A stretch of DNA of 64,000 nt from Phyllobacterium sp. YR531. GTDB lineage: Bacteria > Pseudomonadota > Alphaproteobacteria > Rhizobiales > Rhizobiaceae. The position numbers and the translations under genes are program-made. Position 1 is the stretch's first letter; each line of letters opens with the position of its first letter. Below the pieces are notes generated by a model that was not told the origin of the DNA, made no database searches, and worked only from the letters and a program-made list of their open reading frames with translations. Shown here piece by piece: positions 54,411 to 63,798 of the stretch. The DNA is taken from contig NZ_AKIZ01000016.1 in assembly GCF_000282595.1 (NCBI RefSeq), positions 310,001 through 374,000 on the forward strand, read 5' to 3'.

Positions 54411-54669
54411 ATGAAGATCCTCACCTCCGTCATCCAAGCAGCAGAGTTCATCGTGAATGAATGGCCGGGAACGGATAGCGAAAAGCTCGACATTGCCAAG
54501 CACGCGCTTATCAAATGTTATGACGGTGAAATGTCACCCGGCGTTGCCCGCATTGGCCTTCATAGAAGCTGCCAAGGAAGCTGATATCTACATTGAGGCC
54601 GCGGAGCGCACGGTATCTACCGGCATGCCGGGTAAAAAGCGCCAACGCAATACAATGCGCAGCGGCTAA
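54411..54669 (+). pseudogene. DUF982 gene broken by a frameshift
   Basis: The first frame reads MKILTSVIQAAEFIVNEWPG through GEMSPGVARIG; the next frame continues AFIEAAKEADIYIEAAE through KKRQRNTMRSG. Joined at about 54555 they give one DUF982 protein of about 85 residues, a small family common in Rhizobiales. One extra G in the ATTGGCC region explains the shift. No good ribosome site precedes the ATG. Confidence 0.75.
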
Positions 54670-54753
54670 TAGCGCAAACTTGAGCCGAGATTTGAGTCAG
54701 CCAAGGGGCACGGTCAAACATCTGAGAATCTCCATATCGTCAAAGAGGTATAA

Positions 54754-55272
54754 ATGCTGATCATTATGAGTGGATTGCCGGGAACTGGAAAAAGCACCAT
54801 TGCACGCGACTTGGCTCGTCGATTGAATGGTTTTCATTTGCGTGCAGACACTATTGCTCAGTCCTTAATCTCCGCTGGCGTCGTTATAGAAGACAATAAC
54901 CCAACATCTTATGTTGTGGGCCACGCCATTGCAGAGGAAAACCTTCGACTGGGGGCTGTGGTGATCGCCGATTACGTGAATAGTACTGAGGAAAGCCGGC
55001 GGGCTTGGCGGGATGTTGCATCACGAGCCGAAGTCAGTTTTGAAGAGGTTGAGGTCACATGCTCAGATGTATTTGAACACCAACGTCGTGTAGAAAACCG
55101 AGTTTCAGACATCCCTGGAATGGAACTTCCAACATGGCAACAGGTTGTTAACCGAACGTTTGAAAAATCAAAAACGGGCTCTACGATTATCGATACTGCT
55201 GCCGCAAACATAGAAGAAACTCTTGATGCACTGGTTGTTCCGATCAAGACAAGCTTACGTAAAGATATATAG
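54754..55272 (+). CDS. AAA_33-type P-loop kinase
   Basis: 172 residues. Walker A GLPGTGKST at residues 7-15, then LRADTIAQSLI and VIADYVNSTEESRRAWRDVA as in small-molecule kinases of the AAA_33/gluconate kinase-like group. Substrate unknown; phosphorylation of a small metabolite, antibiotic or nucleotide sugar is typical of this broad class. AGAGG six bases before the ATG. Monocistronic, within the island. Confidence 0.8.
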   Translation: MLIIMSGLPGTGKSTIARDLARRLNGFHLRADTIAQSLISAGVVIEDNNPTSYVVGHAIAEENLRLGAVVIADYVNSTEESRRAWRDVASRAEVSFEEVEVTCSDVFEHQRRVENRVSDIPGMELPTWQQVVNRTFEKSKTGSTIIDTAAANIEETLDALVVPIKTSLRKDI

Positions 55273-55401
55273 GCGCCGTCCAATCTCGGAGGACAGAGCG
55301 GCGCTGACGTGCAGTGATGCGATCGAGTGTCAGCGCATCTAGTATGAGTTGTTGCAATGCAGCACTAGTTAATCGGGTGATCCAACTTATAAAGCTCTGT
55401 T

Positions 55402-56136
55402 ATGGACGAAAAGCAAATCTGGAACGACAAGGTAGCAGACGCCTATGATACTCCGGGCGAAGGTATGTTCTCGCCTGACATTTTGAACGTCACCGTTCAA
55501 CGAATTGAAGAACTTGCTGAGCACGGTCGAGTTCTTGAATTCGCGATTGGAACGGGTCGCGTCGCCGTTCCCCTAAATGATCGCGGGGTGCATGTCACTG
55601 GCATCGAAACTTCGCCTTCAATGATCGCAAAATTGAGAACCAAAGTAGACGAAGCGACAATTCCTGTTGTGCTGGGCGACATGAGTGCGACGCAGGTCCC
55701 GGGTACTTTTAGCCTCGTCTATCTCGTCTACAACACCATTTCGAATCTGCTTACTCAAAGAGAGCAGGTTGAGTGCTTCCGCAATGCAGCTCGTCATTTG
55801 ACCTCTGGTGGGCGTTTTCTGATCGAGCTTTGGGTTCCAGAACTGCGCAGGTTGCCGCCGACCCAAAACGCTGTTGTTTGGCAATTAAGTCCTGGCTATA
55901 TCGGACTAGATACCTACGACGTTTTGAAACAACATGTCGTATCACACCACTTCAAGTTTGGCGAAGATGGCAATGCTGCAGTAGGCCGCTCCCCGCATCG
56001 TTATATATGGCCCGCGGAATTGGATCTTATGGCTCAACTCGCCGGATTTGAACTCGAGAGTCGACATGAGGATTGGATTGGGTCTGAGTTCACTTCGGAA
56101 TCAAGATCGCATGTGTCTGTTTATCGTTTGCTTTGA
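55402..56136 (+). CDS. Class I SAM-dependent methyltransferase
   Basis: 244 residues. Motif I is VLEFAIGTGRVAVPL near residue 48; TGIETSPSMIAKLR follows as the SAM ribose strand; LVYLVYNTISNLLTQ and GGRFLIELWVP are the later strands. Substrate unknown. No clear ribosome site is seen before the ATG at 55402. It is 129 bases after the kinase. Confidence 0.85.
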   Translation: MDEKQIWNDKVADAYDTPGEGMFSPDILNVTVQRIEELAEHGRVLEFAIGTGRVAVPLNDRGVHVTGIETSPSMIAKLRTKVDEATIPVVLGDMSATQVPGTFSLVYLVYNTISNLLTQREQVECFRNAARHLTSGGRFLIELWVPELRRLPPTQNAVVWQLSPGYIGLDTYDVLKQHVVSHHFKFGEDGNAAVGRSPHRYIWPAELDLMAQLAGFELESRHEDWIGSEFTSESRSHVSVYRLL

Positions 56137-56179
56137 TCGCCAGAAGCCAAGTTCGATAATCCCTCAATCGGAGATGCAG

Positions 56180-56326
56180 ATGGCAATTCGAGATCAGATC
56201 TTAGTCGCGGCAATCTTTGCAATCACTGCAACGGCCGGATTTTTGGCGTTGTCTGATTATGAGCGGTCGGACCCAAGTCCCCGTATGTTCTCTACGGCGG
56301 AAGAAGCAGCTCGTATCCCAAGATAA
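56180..56326 (+). CDS. 48-residue single-span membrane protein
   Basis: MAIRDQILVAAIFAITATAG with one helix, then a polar tail (LSDYERSDPSPRMFSTAEEA). The ATG at 56180 has CGGAG six bases upstream, preferred over longer in-frame starts that overlap the methyltransferase. Unknown function. Confidence 0.55.
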   Translation: MAIRDQILVAAIFAITATAGFLALSDYERSDPSPRMFSTAEEAARIPR

Positions 56327-56739
56327 TCAACCGCACCTCGAGGCGCCGGCGTGCTTCGCCAGCAGCCACTTGTCCTCAGTGGAGGGGATTTGAAGTCATG
56401 GACACAGGCGAAACTACGTTGATGTGGGAGAGTTCTTCGAGTTAACCGGCGACGTCTAGCGTAGCCTCGGAAGCACAGGTTGCCTTCGTCGGATCTGCCG
56501 CAAAATGGCACGACATGATGGGAATAACGTCTGAACGTGAGCGTAGAGCGTTTCGGGAAAATGCATAGGACGAAGTAGGCTTGGTGATACTTCGATTATC
56601 GAACGCTCAGAGGTGTGGACCCCGTATGAGCCATCAACGCATCATTAAGCCGGTTAGCTGTATTAATGAAGGAGCTCGATGGAATTACACAAGGTGCTCT
56701 GCGATTATCATGCAAGGTTTGGTGTTAAAAAAATGTAAA
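56327..56739. other. Degenerate intergenic region
   Basis: No intact gene recognised. Short open frames on both strands have no ribosome site or family likeness. The region leads into the SRAP tail fragment, so it may be decayed coding sequence. Confidence 0.35.
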
Positions 56740-56823
56740 ATACCGCTACCGCCTGTACCGGACAACGGCCCGATCGTGCTCGAACAACTCAAGTCAGTCG
56801 AAGAAGAGCCGCTTTTGCTCTGA
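56740..56823 (+). pseudogene. C-terminal remnant of a second SRAP gene
   Basis: The last codons read IPLPPVPDNGPIVLEQLKS, then VEEEPLLL and a stop. This parallels the SRAP C-terminus RPLPDNDLIVLAPPTKAEEEPLLL at 53.0 kb. The catalytic N-terminal part is absent upstream. Confidence 0.6.
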
Positions 56824-56831
56824 GACGCATA

Positions 56832-57452
56832 ATGGTTATTACAGTGTCCAGAACTCCATATTTTAGCCAGTGGGAAACGCCGGAGATGACTTTGCCGGTT
56901 CTGTCCGAAGGCCCTGCCGCACTGCGCCGTGATCCCCTCTGGCGTAATTCAGGTGCCGACACGATTGAGGAATATGTGCGTTGGGCAAACAATGTCTGCG
57001 GTATGGCCTGCCTGAAAATGATCCTCGCTGCACGCGGAGAAGTCCATTCGACCCTGTCGCTAGCGCGTGCATGCACTGATTATGGCGGTTACGTTGTGAA
57101 CGAAACTGACGACTCCATCAAAGGGTTGATTTATGCTCCTTTCGTAACCTTTGTTACTGAGCGTTTCGGGCTTTCCGCCGAAGTTCGCACCAACGTAGCA
57201 ACGATAGACATTCCTGAGATATTTTCTGAGCATGAGTTCTTCATGGCTTCAGTTAACAGCTCGATACGGTGGCCTGAAAATGAACCTCCTTCGAAGGGTG
57301 GACATCTAGTGTTGGGAACCGGAGCGTCTCAGGGCAGCGTCCGCTTCCACAATCCGTCTGGTCATGATCAAGTTAGCCAAGCTGACGTAGAGCTGCCCTT
57401 AACCCGATTTGACCGCTTTTTCGCCAATCGCGGTATAGCTGTTAGTTTCTGA
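56832..57452 (+). CDS. C39-like papain-fold cysteine peptidase
   Basis: 206 residues, no signal peptide. NNVCGMACLKMILAARG near residue 55 holds the likely nucleophilic Cys; GGHLVLGTGAS near residue 155 holds the His; HNPSG supplies the likely third residue, as in peptidase C39_2 proteins. Substrate unknown; C39 peptidases often process leader peptides or act in secretion. The ribosome site is weak. It starts eight bases after the SRAP remnant, so it was probably once downstream of a full SRAP gene. Confidence 0.7.
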   Translation: MVITVSRTPYFSQWETPEMTLPVLSEGPAALRRDPLWRNSGADTIEEYVRWANNVCGMACLKMILAARGEVHSTLSLARACTDYGGYVVNETDDSIKGLIYAPFVTFVTERFGLSAEVRTNVATIDIPEIFSEHEFFMASVNSSIRWPENEPPSKGGHLVLGTGASQGSVRFHNPSGHDQVSQADVELPLTRFDRFFANRGIAVSF

Positions 57453-57739
57453 TTTCAGCGATTAAATGCAGAACAGCCAAGTGCGGAGGGTTAGCGGCGC
57501 GCTGCAGGCTCCCATCCTTGTTGAACACGAAGTCGGCGAGCCGGGAGTTCGAGTTTCAATATTCAGCAAGCTTCATCATCGCGGTCGCTTCTTGAAACGG
57601 ACAGGTGGCCCGGGATGAACCTCGACTTCAACATAATGGACGACCACACTGACGATCCGCTCGCCGTCCAAAAGAGACAGCATTTCACGTTTATCAGAAC
57701 GGCCGCCTCAAACCAAAAGGGATGAGCATGAGCCATGTT

Positions 57740-58945
57740 TCAGCGAGTACGTAACAATGCCCGGTTCATCGCGAAGACGACGCCGCCCAGTGCGATGGCC
57801 TGAATGCCGAGGACAACCCATGGAAAAACGGCTGTGCCAGAGCGGTCGAGCAGAAGTCCGCCAGCTATACCGCCAGCCGCGACCGCTGTATTCCAGCCGG
57901 TAGTGTACATCGCCTGGGCTACATCAACGGAGTCGCCGGCAAAGCGGGACAACGCCGTCTGGGTGATCGTGGCAAAGCCACCGATGGCCATGCCCCAGAT
58001 GATAACGGTGGGATAAATCATCTGTTCAACGTCTCCCCAGATGCCGAGCAGTATGGCAGCAACCCCGAAGGTCAGGACACTCATCACAGCAAGGGGTTGC
58101 AGGTGACGATCCACGAGCGTGCCGGTGAACCACAACCCCACGACGGAACCGACGCCGAATATGAACAGGATGACATCCACACTCCCTGAGAGGCCGACAG
58201 GCTGAAGTAAGGGTTCGATATAGATGTAGAGAATATTGTGAGCGACCACGAAGGTGAATACCACGAATAACACGGCGCGGATTCCTGCCGTCTGAAATAT
58301 ACGGATAAGGGGCTGACGCTGCTCCTTCGTCTGGCCGGGGAAGTCCGGCACGATGGCAATCACCCATACGATTAGCGCCAGCGAAAAAGCGGTCATCAGA
58401 CCGAAAGCGCCTTGCCACCCAATAAACCTACCGACCAACGAGCCAAGCGGAACGCCGAGCACCAGAGCAATGGTCGCGCCAGCGCCGGAAATCGCAATCG
58501 CCCGCCCGCTCAGATGGGATGGCGACATACGGACCGCATAGCCAGCCAGCAGCGACCAGACTATGCCGCCGAACACGCCCGCGAAGAAGCGAGCGATTAT
58601 TGAGATGGTGTAGTTGTTGGAGAGCGCTGTGACGAAATTGACGAGGGCAAAGCCGAAAATTGCAACGAGCAGAAGAGGACGCCGCCGCACTCCCTGCGTC
58701 AATGAAGTAATGGGAATGGCAGCGATAAGCGCTCCGACAGCGTAGGCGGTGATGAATTGGCCCGCGAGGCTTTCGGATACTTCCAGGCCTTGCGCAATCG
58801 CAGAAAGCAGACCGGCCGGCATGATTTCGGTCAGGAGCGTGATGAAAGCGGCTGTTGAAAGTGCAAGCAACCCAGCAAGCGGCAATCTTTGCGGCAATGG
58901 TGCTGAATTATCTTGGCTAGCCTCAGCCTTTGATGTCGATGTCAT
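57740..58945 (-). CDS. MFS transporter, DHA1/sugar-efflux type
   Basis: 401 residues with twelve predicted helices. GVRRRPLLLVAIFGFALVN is the loop 2-3 region; FAGVFGGIVWSLLAGYAVRMSPSHLSGRAIAI and GVPLGSLVGRFIGWQGAFGLM carry the drug-efflux motif C region. It likely exports sugars or drugs. The start at 58945 (MTSTSKAEA) has GAGG upstream; the in-frame extension to 59137 overlaps the divergent regulator and is rejected. It is paired with a LysR gene that probably controls it. Confidence 0.88.
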   Translation of the reverse strand: MTSTSKAEASQDNSAPLPQRLPLAGLLALSTAAFITLLTEIMPAGLLSAIAQGLEVSESLAGQFITAYAVGALIAAIPITSLTQGVRRRPLLLVAIFGFALVNFVTALSNNYTISIIARFFAGVFGGIVWSLLAGYAVRMSPSHLSGRAIAISGAGATIALVLGVPLGSLVGRFIGWQGAFGLMTAFSLALIVWVIAIVPDFPGQTKEQRQPLIRIFQTAGIRAVLFVVFTFVVAHNILYIYIEPLLQPVGLSGSVDVILFIFGVGSVVGLWFTGTLVDRHLQPLAVMSVLTFGVAAILLGIWGDVEQMIYPTVIIWGMAIGGFATITQTALSRFAGDSVDVAQAMYTTGWNTAVAAGGIAGGLLLDRSGTAVFPWVVLGIQAIALGGVVFAMNRALLRTR

Positions 58946-59069
58946 TGAGGAGCCTCTTAAAGTGTTGTGCGAAGCAGCGCCCATCTCTCGATAGTCTCTC
59001 CACGAGACTGATGAAGCGGTCCACCTTCTGCCAGACAGAATAGGCATTTCATGATTGCAGATAAATAAG

Positions 59070-59097
59070 ATATAATTCGTTTCACTTTCGAATATAT
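59070..59097. promoter_or_regulatory. Inverted repeat in the MFS/LysR intergenic region
   Basis: Arms ATATAATTCG and CGAATATAT around nine bases (TTCG-N9-CGAA core), 22 bases before the LysR start. The position and form suit a LysR-type site. Confidence 0.4.
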
Positions 59098-59118
59098 GTC
59101 GTGCATGGAGCTGTAATA

Positions 59119-60006
59119 ATGGACCGATTGGGAGCATTAAGTGCGTTTATGGAGGCTGCGGATGCGGGAGGCTTCACAGAAGCCGGTCGCCGCCTTGGAC
59201 TTTCCGCCTCCGCCGTAAGCAAGGCAGTGATGCGACTCGAAGAGCGGCTGCGGACCCGGCTCTTTCATCGCTCCACTCGTAGCATTACGCTCACCCCTGA
59301 GGGGCGCATGTTTTTGGAACGGTGTCGGCGGATCGCTGCGGAAATGGAGGCAGCGGAACTCGATCTTGCACAGCTTCATGATACCCCACGCGGCAAGTTG
59401 CGGTTCAGCCTCCCGTCGGCAGGAATGCCGTTCATGGAGCAACTGGCGGAATTCCAGAAGCACTATCCAAACATTGAACTCGACATGGACTGTTCTGACC
59501 GACTGGTCGATGTCATTGATGAAGGGTTTGATGCAGTGTTGCGAACGGGCGAAGGTTCGGATTCCCGGCTCATGTCGCGAGTGATCGGCACTTACAGGCA
59601 GGTAATTGTGGGTTCACCCAACTATCTGGAGCGGCGGGGTATTCCGCAATTACCCGGCGATTTAAGTCAGCATACCTGCATCATGTATAGATCACTGGCC
59701 TCGGGGAAACTTCTGGACTGGCCCCTTAGCCTCAACGGAGTGCCGATTGATCTACCGTTGTCACCTTCGACGATCACCAATGCGCTGGAGCCTCAGCTCG
59801 TCTTTGCGCAGCAGGGCGTTGGGCTTGCTTGCCTGCCGGATTTCACCGTGCGGAAGGAGATAGTGAGCGGCACGCTGGTGCAGGTTCTCGATCACCATCT
59901 GACAGGAGCAACTACGTTCCGTGTGCTCTGGCCGTCGAGCCGCCATCTGTCGCCGAAGGTTCGTGTATTCGTGGATTTCGTGACCGAGAACCTGCTAAAG
60001 CGGTGA
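59119..60006 (+). CDS. LysR-family regulator
   Basis: 295 residues. The helix-turn-helix is GGFTEAGRRLGLSASAVSKAVMRLEERL with the LTPEGRMFLERC linker start; residues 90-290 are the effector domain (KLRFSLPSAGMPFMEQLAEFQKHYP). GGAG before the ATG at 59119. Divergent from the MFS exporter, so probably its activator or repressor. Confidence 0.9.
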   Translation: MDRLGALSAFMEAADAGGFTEAGRRLGLSASAVSKAVMRLEERLRTRLFHRSTRSITLTPEGRMFLERCRRIAAEMEAAELDLAQLHDTPRGKLRFSLPSAGMPFMEQLAEFQKHYPNIELDMDCSDRLVDVIDEGFDAVLRTGEGSDSRLMSRVIGTYRQVIVGSPNYLERRGIPQLPGDLSQHTCIMYRSLASGKLLDWPLSLNGVPIDLPLSPSTITNALEPQLVFAQQGVGLACLPDFTVRKEIVSGTLVQVLDHHLTGATTFRVLWPSSRHLSPKVRVFVDFVTENLLKR

Positions 60007-60400
60007 GGGACATTGGTAAGGGCGTTGCGCTCGTTTTGCGTCGATGACGGTTTGATTCGGTCTGCTTGTAAATAGAATGTACCGTTCTGGCCTTTGGGAT
60101 ATAGGTGATGCTGGATTGACTTTTTATTATCAAAAGAACAGATATAACCGGACGCGGGTGGTATCCAAGTGAAGCTGTTATGACCGTCGACCGGCATTCC
60201 GGACAATGTTGCCGACAAGGCAGGCTGATTTGGGTGAAACCATCTGAATGTCGTGAAAGTTGCTGCCTGCAACATCCGTCAAGGACACATCCGGGCGGAG
60301 ATACTGCAATTGATTTGCAAAATACTGGGCCATGCCGCGATATGCATGGAAACCGCCCACAAGCACTCTCGGCATTGTGGCCTGGCGCTTGATGGCGCGC
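60007..60400. other. Gap downstream of the LysR gene
   Basis: About 390 bases with no gene I can support. A minus-strand frame (60178-60375, beginning MPRVLVGGFHAYRGM) lacks a family match and a clear ribosome site. Confidence 0.35.
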
Positions 60401-60645
60401 TTACTCCTTTGTGGTGGGGGATTTAGTAATTCGTACAAGTGCAGCTATTGCGAGATCCCGACTGCGTGCCAATGTATCACCTTCAAGATTGTGTTCGCGC
60501 GGAATCTCATAAGACGATCGCCCACCAACCATGGACAGTCGCGGATATTTTCTCTCAATCCGTCTTGATAACAGTAAAGCGCGCATAACAGCTGCTTATC
60601 GACGACCCAGTTTGCCATGTCTTTGAATATTATCTCAATTCCCAT
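60401..60645 (-). pseudogene. Small gene after the 859-residue protein, apparently frameshifted
   Basis: The frame from the ATG at 60645 (overlapping the large gene's stop by 11 bases) reads MGIEIIFKDMANWVVDKQLL through YQDGLRE. A second frame continues KYPRLSMVGGRSSYEIPR through LARSRDLAIAALVRITK. A one-base shift near 60555 in a GAGAAAAT tract would join them into about 80 residues. Alternatively only the second frame, from the ATG at 60586, is a gene. No family recognised. Confidence 0.4.
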
Positions 60646-63214
60646 GATAGGGAGCGAGATCGATGTTCAGCCCGGGAATCTTATAGCCGTTTTCCGAAGC
60701 CCACAACGCAACGCCATAAATACTGGCAGGCGTTGGATTGATTGCTCGCGTCGGGTTTTCCGGAGTCCTGCCTGGCCCATTGAGGCCCTCCATTCTTGTT
60801 CGAGCACCAGGAATGACATCCAAATCACTTTCTGCGGTTAGTTTGGGCTTTCCGTAATCATCACGCGCTACTAGTCGCGCATTGCGGATCAACGATTCGC
60901 GTTTATCATCTGGTAGTGATTCGAGGTAACTCATCATGTCTTGCGGCGCGATATGAGCGAAGGTTTTCGCCAAAGTTCCAAAGACTTGCCCTACCCCATA
61001 GCCGTTTGCATTAAATTGGGAAAACTGCTCAACGACTTCTGGTTTCAATCCAGCAAAGCCCAAAAGCTGTTTACTGTACTTTTCAAAGTCGCGTTTTTCG
61101 CTCTCACCAAAAACATTGTAAATTAATGCTGATGCCAGTTGAATTACTGCGCCCGCAATGGGGTGACTGAACGCAATCATTCCTGACACAGCACTTCCCG
61201 CAAATGCCGCTCCGGCAATAGGCTTTCCATCAATAAAACTTTCAATCGCATAGGAGGTATCCAGGCCGGCGAAGACAACTCCGAACGCATTCTTGTATCC
61301 ACTCCACACCTGATTTTTGCCAAGATCAACACCACGATTTGTTGCCGCATACTCGACGCTATGGTTGACGCCGCTGAGCGCGAACATTCCTGCATATGTT
61401 CTGCTGAAAAAGTCTGATCCGGCCTTGAACATATCACTGGCGTGCAATCCGGCAAGCACAGCTCCGCCTATCCTGGCCTTCTGTATGATCTGTCCAGAAT
61501 TGGCGAAAGCCGTCGTAATGTAGTCCGGCGAGTTTTTCAGTGCAGTAAGGACCTTATCATTCTGGAAAACGGGTTTTGCCAGATCCAGGCCTGCCCTTGG
61601 CGTCCACCATGGCGGAACCGTAGGCGACATAGCAACGCCCTCGTTGGCCAGAACGAAGTTCAGGATGTCTCGATTCGAAGTGTCGTCCCGAGCCCGACGG
61701 ACAACCTCAAAACCTTTCGACCCATTAAGGGACCCATTAAATGCATCGATGGGCGTTGTTGCTGACCAAAGAGCGTCCCGATCGCGGGCAATCTGCAGAT
61801 TTGCCTTTTCTACGGCTGCCTGTTGATCAGGGTTTGCCTGGAGATATTTCTCCATGGCCGATGCAAACTCGCCTTGCGTCATCAGGCCTGACCATTCCTT
61901 CGCAAGCATGATCAGGGGGCGGCTCTGTTTTTCCATATCTGCAGCGTCTGCGACCGCTTGCTTGCGTAAGCTTTCTATTCCAACGCCGGTATTACTGATA
62001 ATAGCATCTGCTCTCTTGTCTTCAGGATTGCGCTCTTTTAGAGCTCGAGCGACTGCCAGAGGCAATGCGGATCCGCTCCCCTGCTCAACTACGGAGCGGA
62101 AAGCTGTCTCGTAACCTCGGGGTCGCCCGTCTCGGCTATCATAGCCAAATTGCTCATCCGTCGGGATGCTATCCGCAACAATGCCCGCCAAGCGGTCGAT
62201 ATTCCTGTACTTTTCGGCCGGATTGCCAACGCGTGTAGCAACCGCGCCTAGATCATCAAGCACACTGGTATAGGTAATGGGATTAACAAAATCCCGATCT
62301 TTCCGACTTTCGTTTTTTGTTTCCGGGGCAGTTGCCATCGAAGTTAAAGGTATGGACCGATCGGAGGCTGGCGTTTTCAGAAGCTCGCTGTGCAGTGCCG
62401 CTCCGATTTTCTCTAGCGTGCCATACGACTTTTCCAAAATGTTGCTGGCAGTATCAGGCGATGAGTTTTCAATGATTTCGCGAAGACGTGCCGCAGCTGC
62501 TGGGGCGCCCTCGCTCGCGAATACCGCATCGATCTCCCTGACGGGAGACTCAACGAGGCGTTCAGTCTGGGCAGCTTCAATTGCAGCACTGTAGGCAGCG
62601 TCTTGTGGTCCGTAATGAACCAGCATGGAAACGCGCTGCCTGATATCGCTTTCAACAACAAGCGGCGCCCGTCCAGCTACCGGAATTGTATTCAACTGGT
62701 CGCGTGCTACCGCAGTAACAGATTGCCAGGACCTCTGACCGGATTGCGCAGCTGCTGCCGCAGTTACTACAGGTGTTACAAATTCTTTCGTTCGGCCTTC
62801 GGCTTTCCATTGGTTTACGGCAAGAGCACGGCCACTCGTCGCCGCTTGAGTCACTGAAGGATTATCAGGGAATCGCTGCCTGATTTCCCCAACCGTCTTA
62901 TCGAGCGTTTCACTTGGAACAGCAAAACTATCTCCCACGAAAAGGAGTTCATTTGCAATCGACACTTTGAATTCCTGTTGCACATCGTCACGCAACGCCC
63001 GGGCCGGAGCGCTCGAATACAGGGGCATCGCGTTTAAAGCCGCCTGTTGTTCCCTTTGAAACTTCTTTCGTGTTTCGTCATTGATATCGGGTCGTCGCGC
63101 AACCGCCTTTTTTAGTTGATTTTCAAATTTCATCGCTCGCGGAGATGAGGTTAGGTTATCTCGGGCGGGAGGAGCGAAAAAAACATTTCCGTTACCGTCA
63201 TCGATCTTTGGCAT
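60635..63214 (-). CDS. Large protein with hydrophobic segment, possibly a secreted effector or toxin
   Basis: 859 residues, no signal peptide. Residues 1-570 are mostly predicted helix, polar and rich in Ala, Arg and Glu. About residues 580-700 hold several short hydrophobic helices (GGAVLAGLHASDMF, YAGMFALSGVNH, PIAGAAFAGSAVSGMIAFSH, PIAGAVIQLASALIY), like membrane-inserting hairpins of effectors or pore-forming toxins. The C-terminus is polar and ends SIYGVALWASENGYKIPGL. AGGAG before the ATG fixes the start. I recognise no named family; the effector or toxin reading is inference. Confidence 0.75.
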   Translation of the reverse strand: MPKIDDGNGNVFFAPPARDNLTSSPRAMKFENQLKKAVARRPDINDETRKKFQREQQAALNAMPLYSSAPARALRDDVQQEFKVSIANELLFVGDSFAVPSETLDKTVGEIRQRFPDNPSVTQAATSGRALAVNQWKAEGRTKEFVTPVVTAAAAAQSGQRSWQSVTAVARDQLNTIPVAGRAPLVVESDIRQRVSMLVHYGPQDAAYSAAIEAAQTERLVESPVREIDAVFASEGAPAAAARLREIIENSSPDTASNILEKSYGTLEKIGAALHSELLKTPASDRSIPLTSMATAPETKNESRKDRDFVNPITYTSVLDDLGAVATRVGNPAEKYRNIDRLAGIVADSIPTDEQFGYDSRDGRPRGYETAFRSVVEQGSGSALPLAVARALKERNPEDKRADAIISNTGVGIESLRKQAVADAADMEKQSRPLIMLAKEWSGLMTQGEFASAMEKYLQANPDQQAAVEKANLQIARDRDALWSATTPIDAFNGSLNGSKGFEVVRRARDDTSNRDILNFVLANEGVAMSPTVPPWWTPRAGLDLAKPVFQNDKVLTALKNSPDYITTAFANSGQIIQKARIGGAVLAGLHASDMFKAGSDFFSRTYAGMFALSGVNHSVEYAATNRGVDLGKNQVWSGYKNAFGVVFAGLDTSYAIESFIDGKPIAGAAFAGSAVSGMIAFSHPIAGAVIQLASALIYNVFGESEKRDFEKYSKQLLGFAGLKPEVVEQFSQFNANGYGVGQVFGTLAKTFAHIAPQDMMSYLESLPDDKRESLIRNARLVARDDYGKPKLTAESDLDVIPGARTRMEGLNGPGRTPENPTRAINPTPASIYGVALWASENGYKIPGLNIDLAPYHGN

Positions 63215-63469
63215 TCCCGACTCCTGTTAGTTGAGCATACGAGGCCGTAAAAGATGTGCTGCTGAAGTCCTAATTCGAAGGACAATCGTTTTACTTTTGA
63301 CGTCCTTGCGCATTTTTTAGCAGGATTGGTGAGAGAATTTGTCTTATTGCCACCCCTTTTGCGGAGAGAATGGCTGATAGTTCAGCCAAAAAGCCCTTTC
63401 CGGGCCGATTCAGCCCCACCAAAACCATTGGCGGAAGAAGAACCCCGCCTTTTGTAATGATACAGCCAT

Positions 63470-63798
63470 GGTTCTGTCAGTTAGATTTCAAGAAAAACAT
63501 ATGCTGGCGACGACGTCTGGGATCCGGGTACAAAAACCGTTGCGACAGTAAATGGGAACACCCTCAGGGCACAGCGCGCGACAATCCTGGCTGGCAGTTG
63601 AGAATAGACCTTCGGTCTACAGATTTAGTTGATGAATATCACCGATTTGAACCCAAGAAAGTTGAGTATGAGCATGAACTGAACTGGTACATAATCTATA
63701 TTGAGAACGATTTCTTCACAGCGGCCGGAGGACCGGAAACCCTTTTGGAAATCATCCGCGAGTTCCTAGATTTTGCTGAGCCAGATACGAATGACTGA
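63470..63798 (+). pseudogene. Frameshifted paralogue of the 53.4-kb acidic protein
   Basis: The frame starting MVLSVRFQEK shifts at a run of As to KTYAGDDVWDPGTKTVATVN, matching VRFRGKTFAGDEFWDS of the gene at 53402. That frame stops near 63600, and another frame continues LRIDLRSTDLVDEYHRFEP through EFLDFAEPDTND. Two shifts are needed to read it whole. A single uninterrupted frame from 63370 exists but lacks the matching N-terminus. Confidence 0.5.

Noticed and set aside
60178-60375. Minus-strand frame beginning MPRVLVGGFHAYRGM
   Set aside because: Looked protein-like at first, but no clear ribosome site and no recognised family; kept only as part of the gap description.
63370-63798. Uninterrupted 142-codon frame as a normal gene
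   Set aside because: Its N-terminal half is out of frame with the recognisable VRF...KTYAGDDVWD similarity, so a frameshifted paralogue explains the sequence better.
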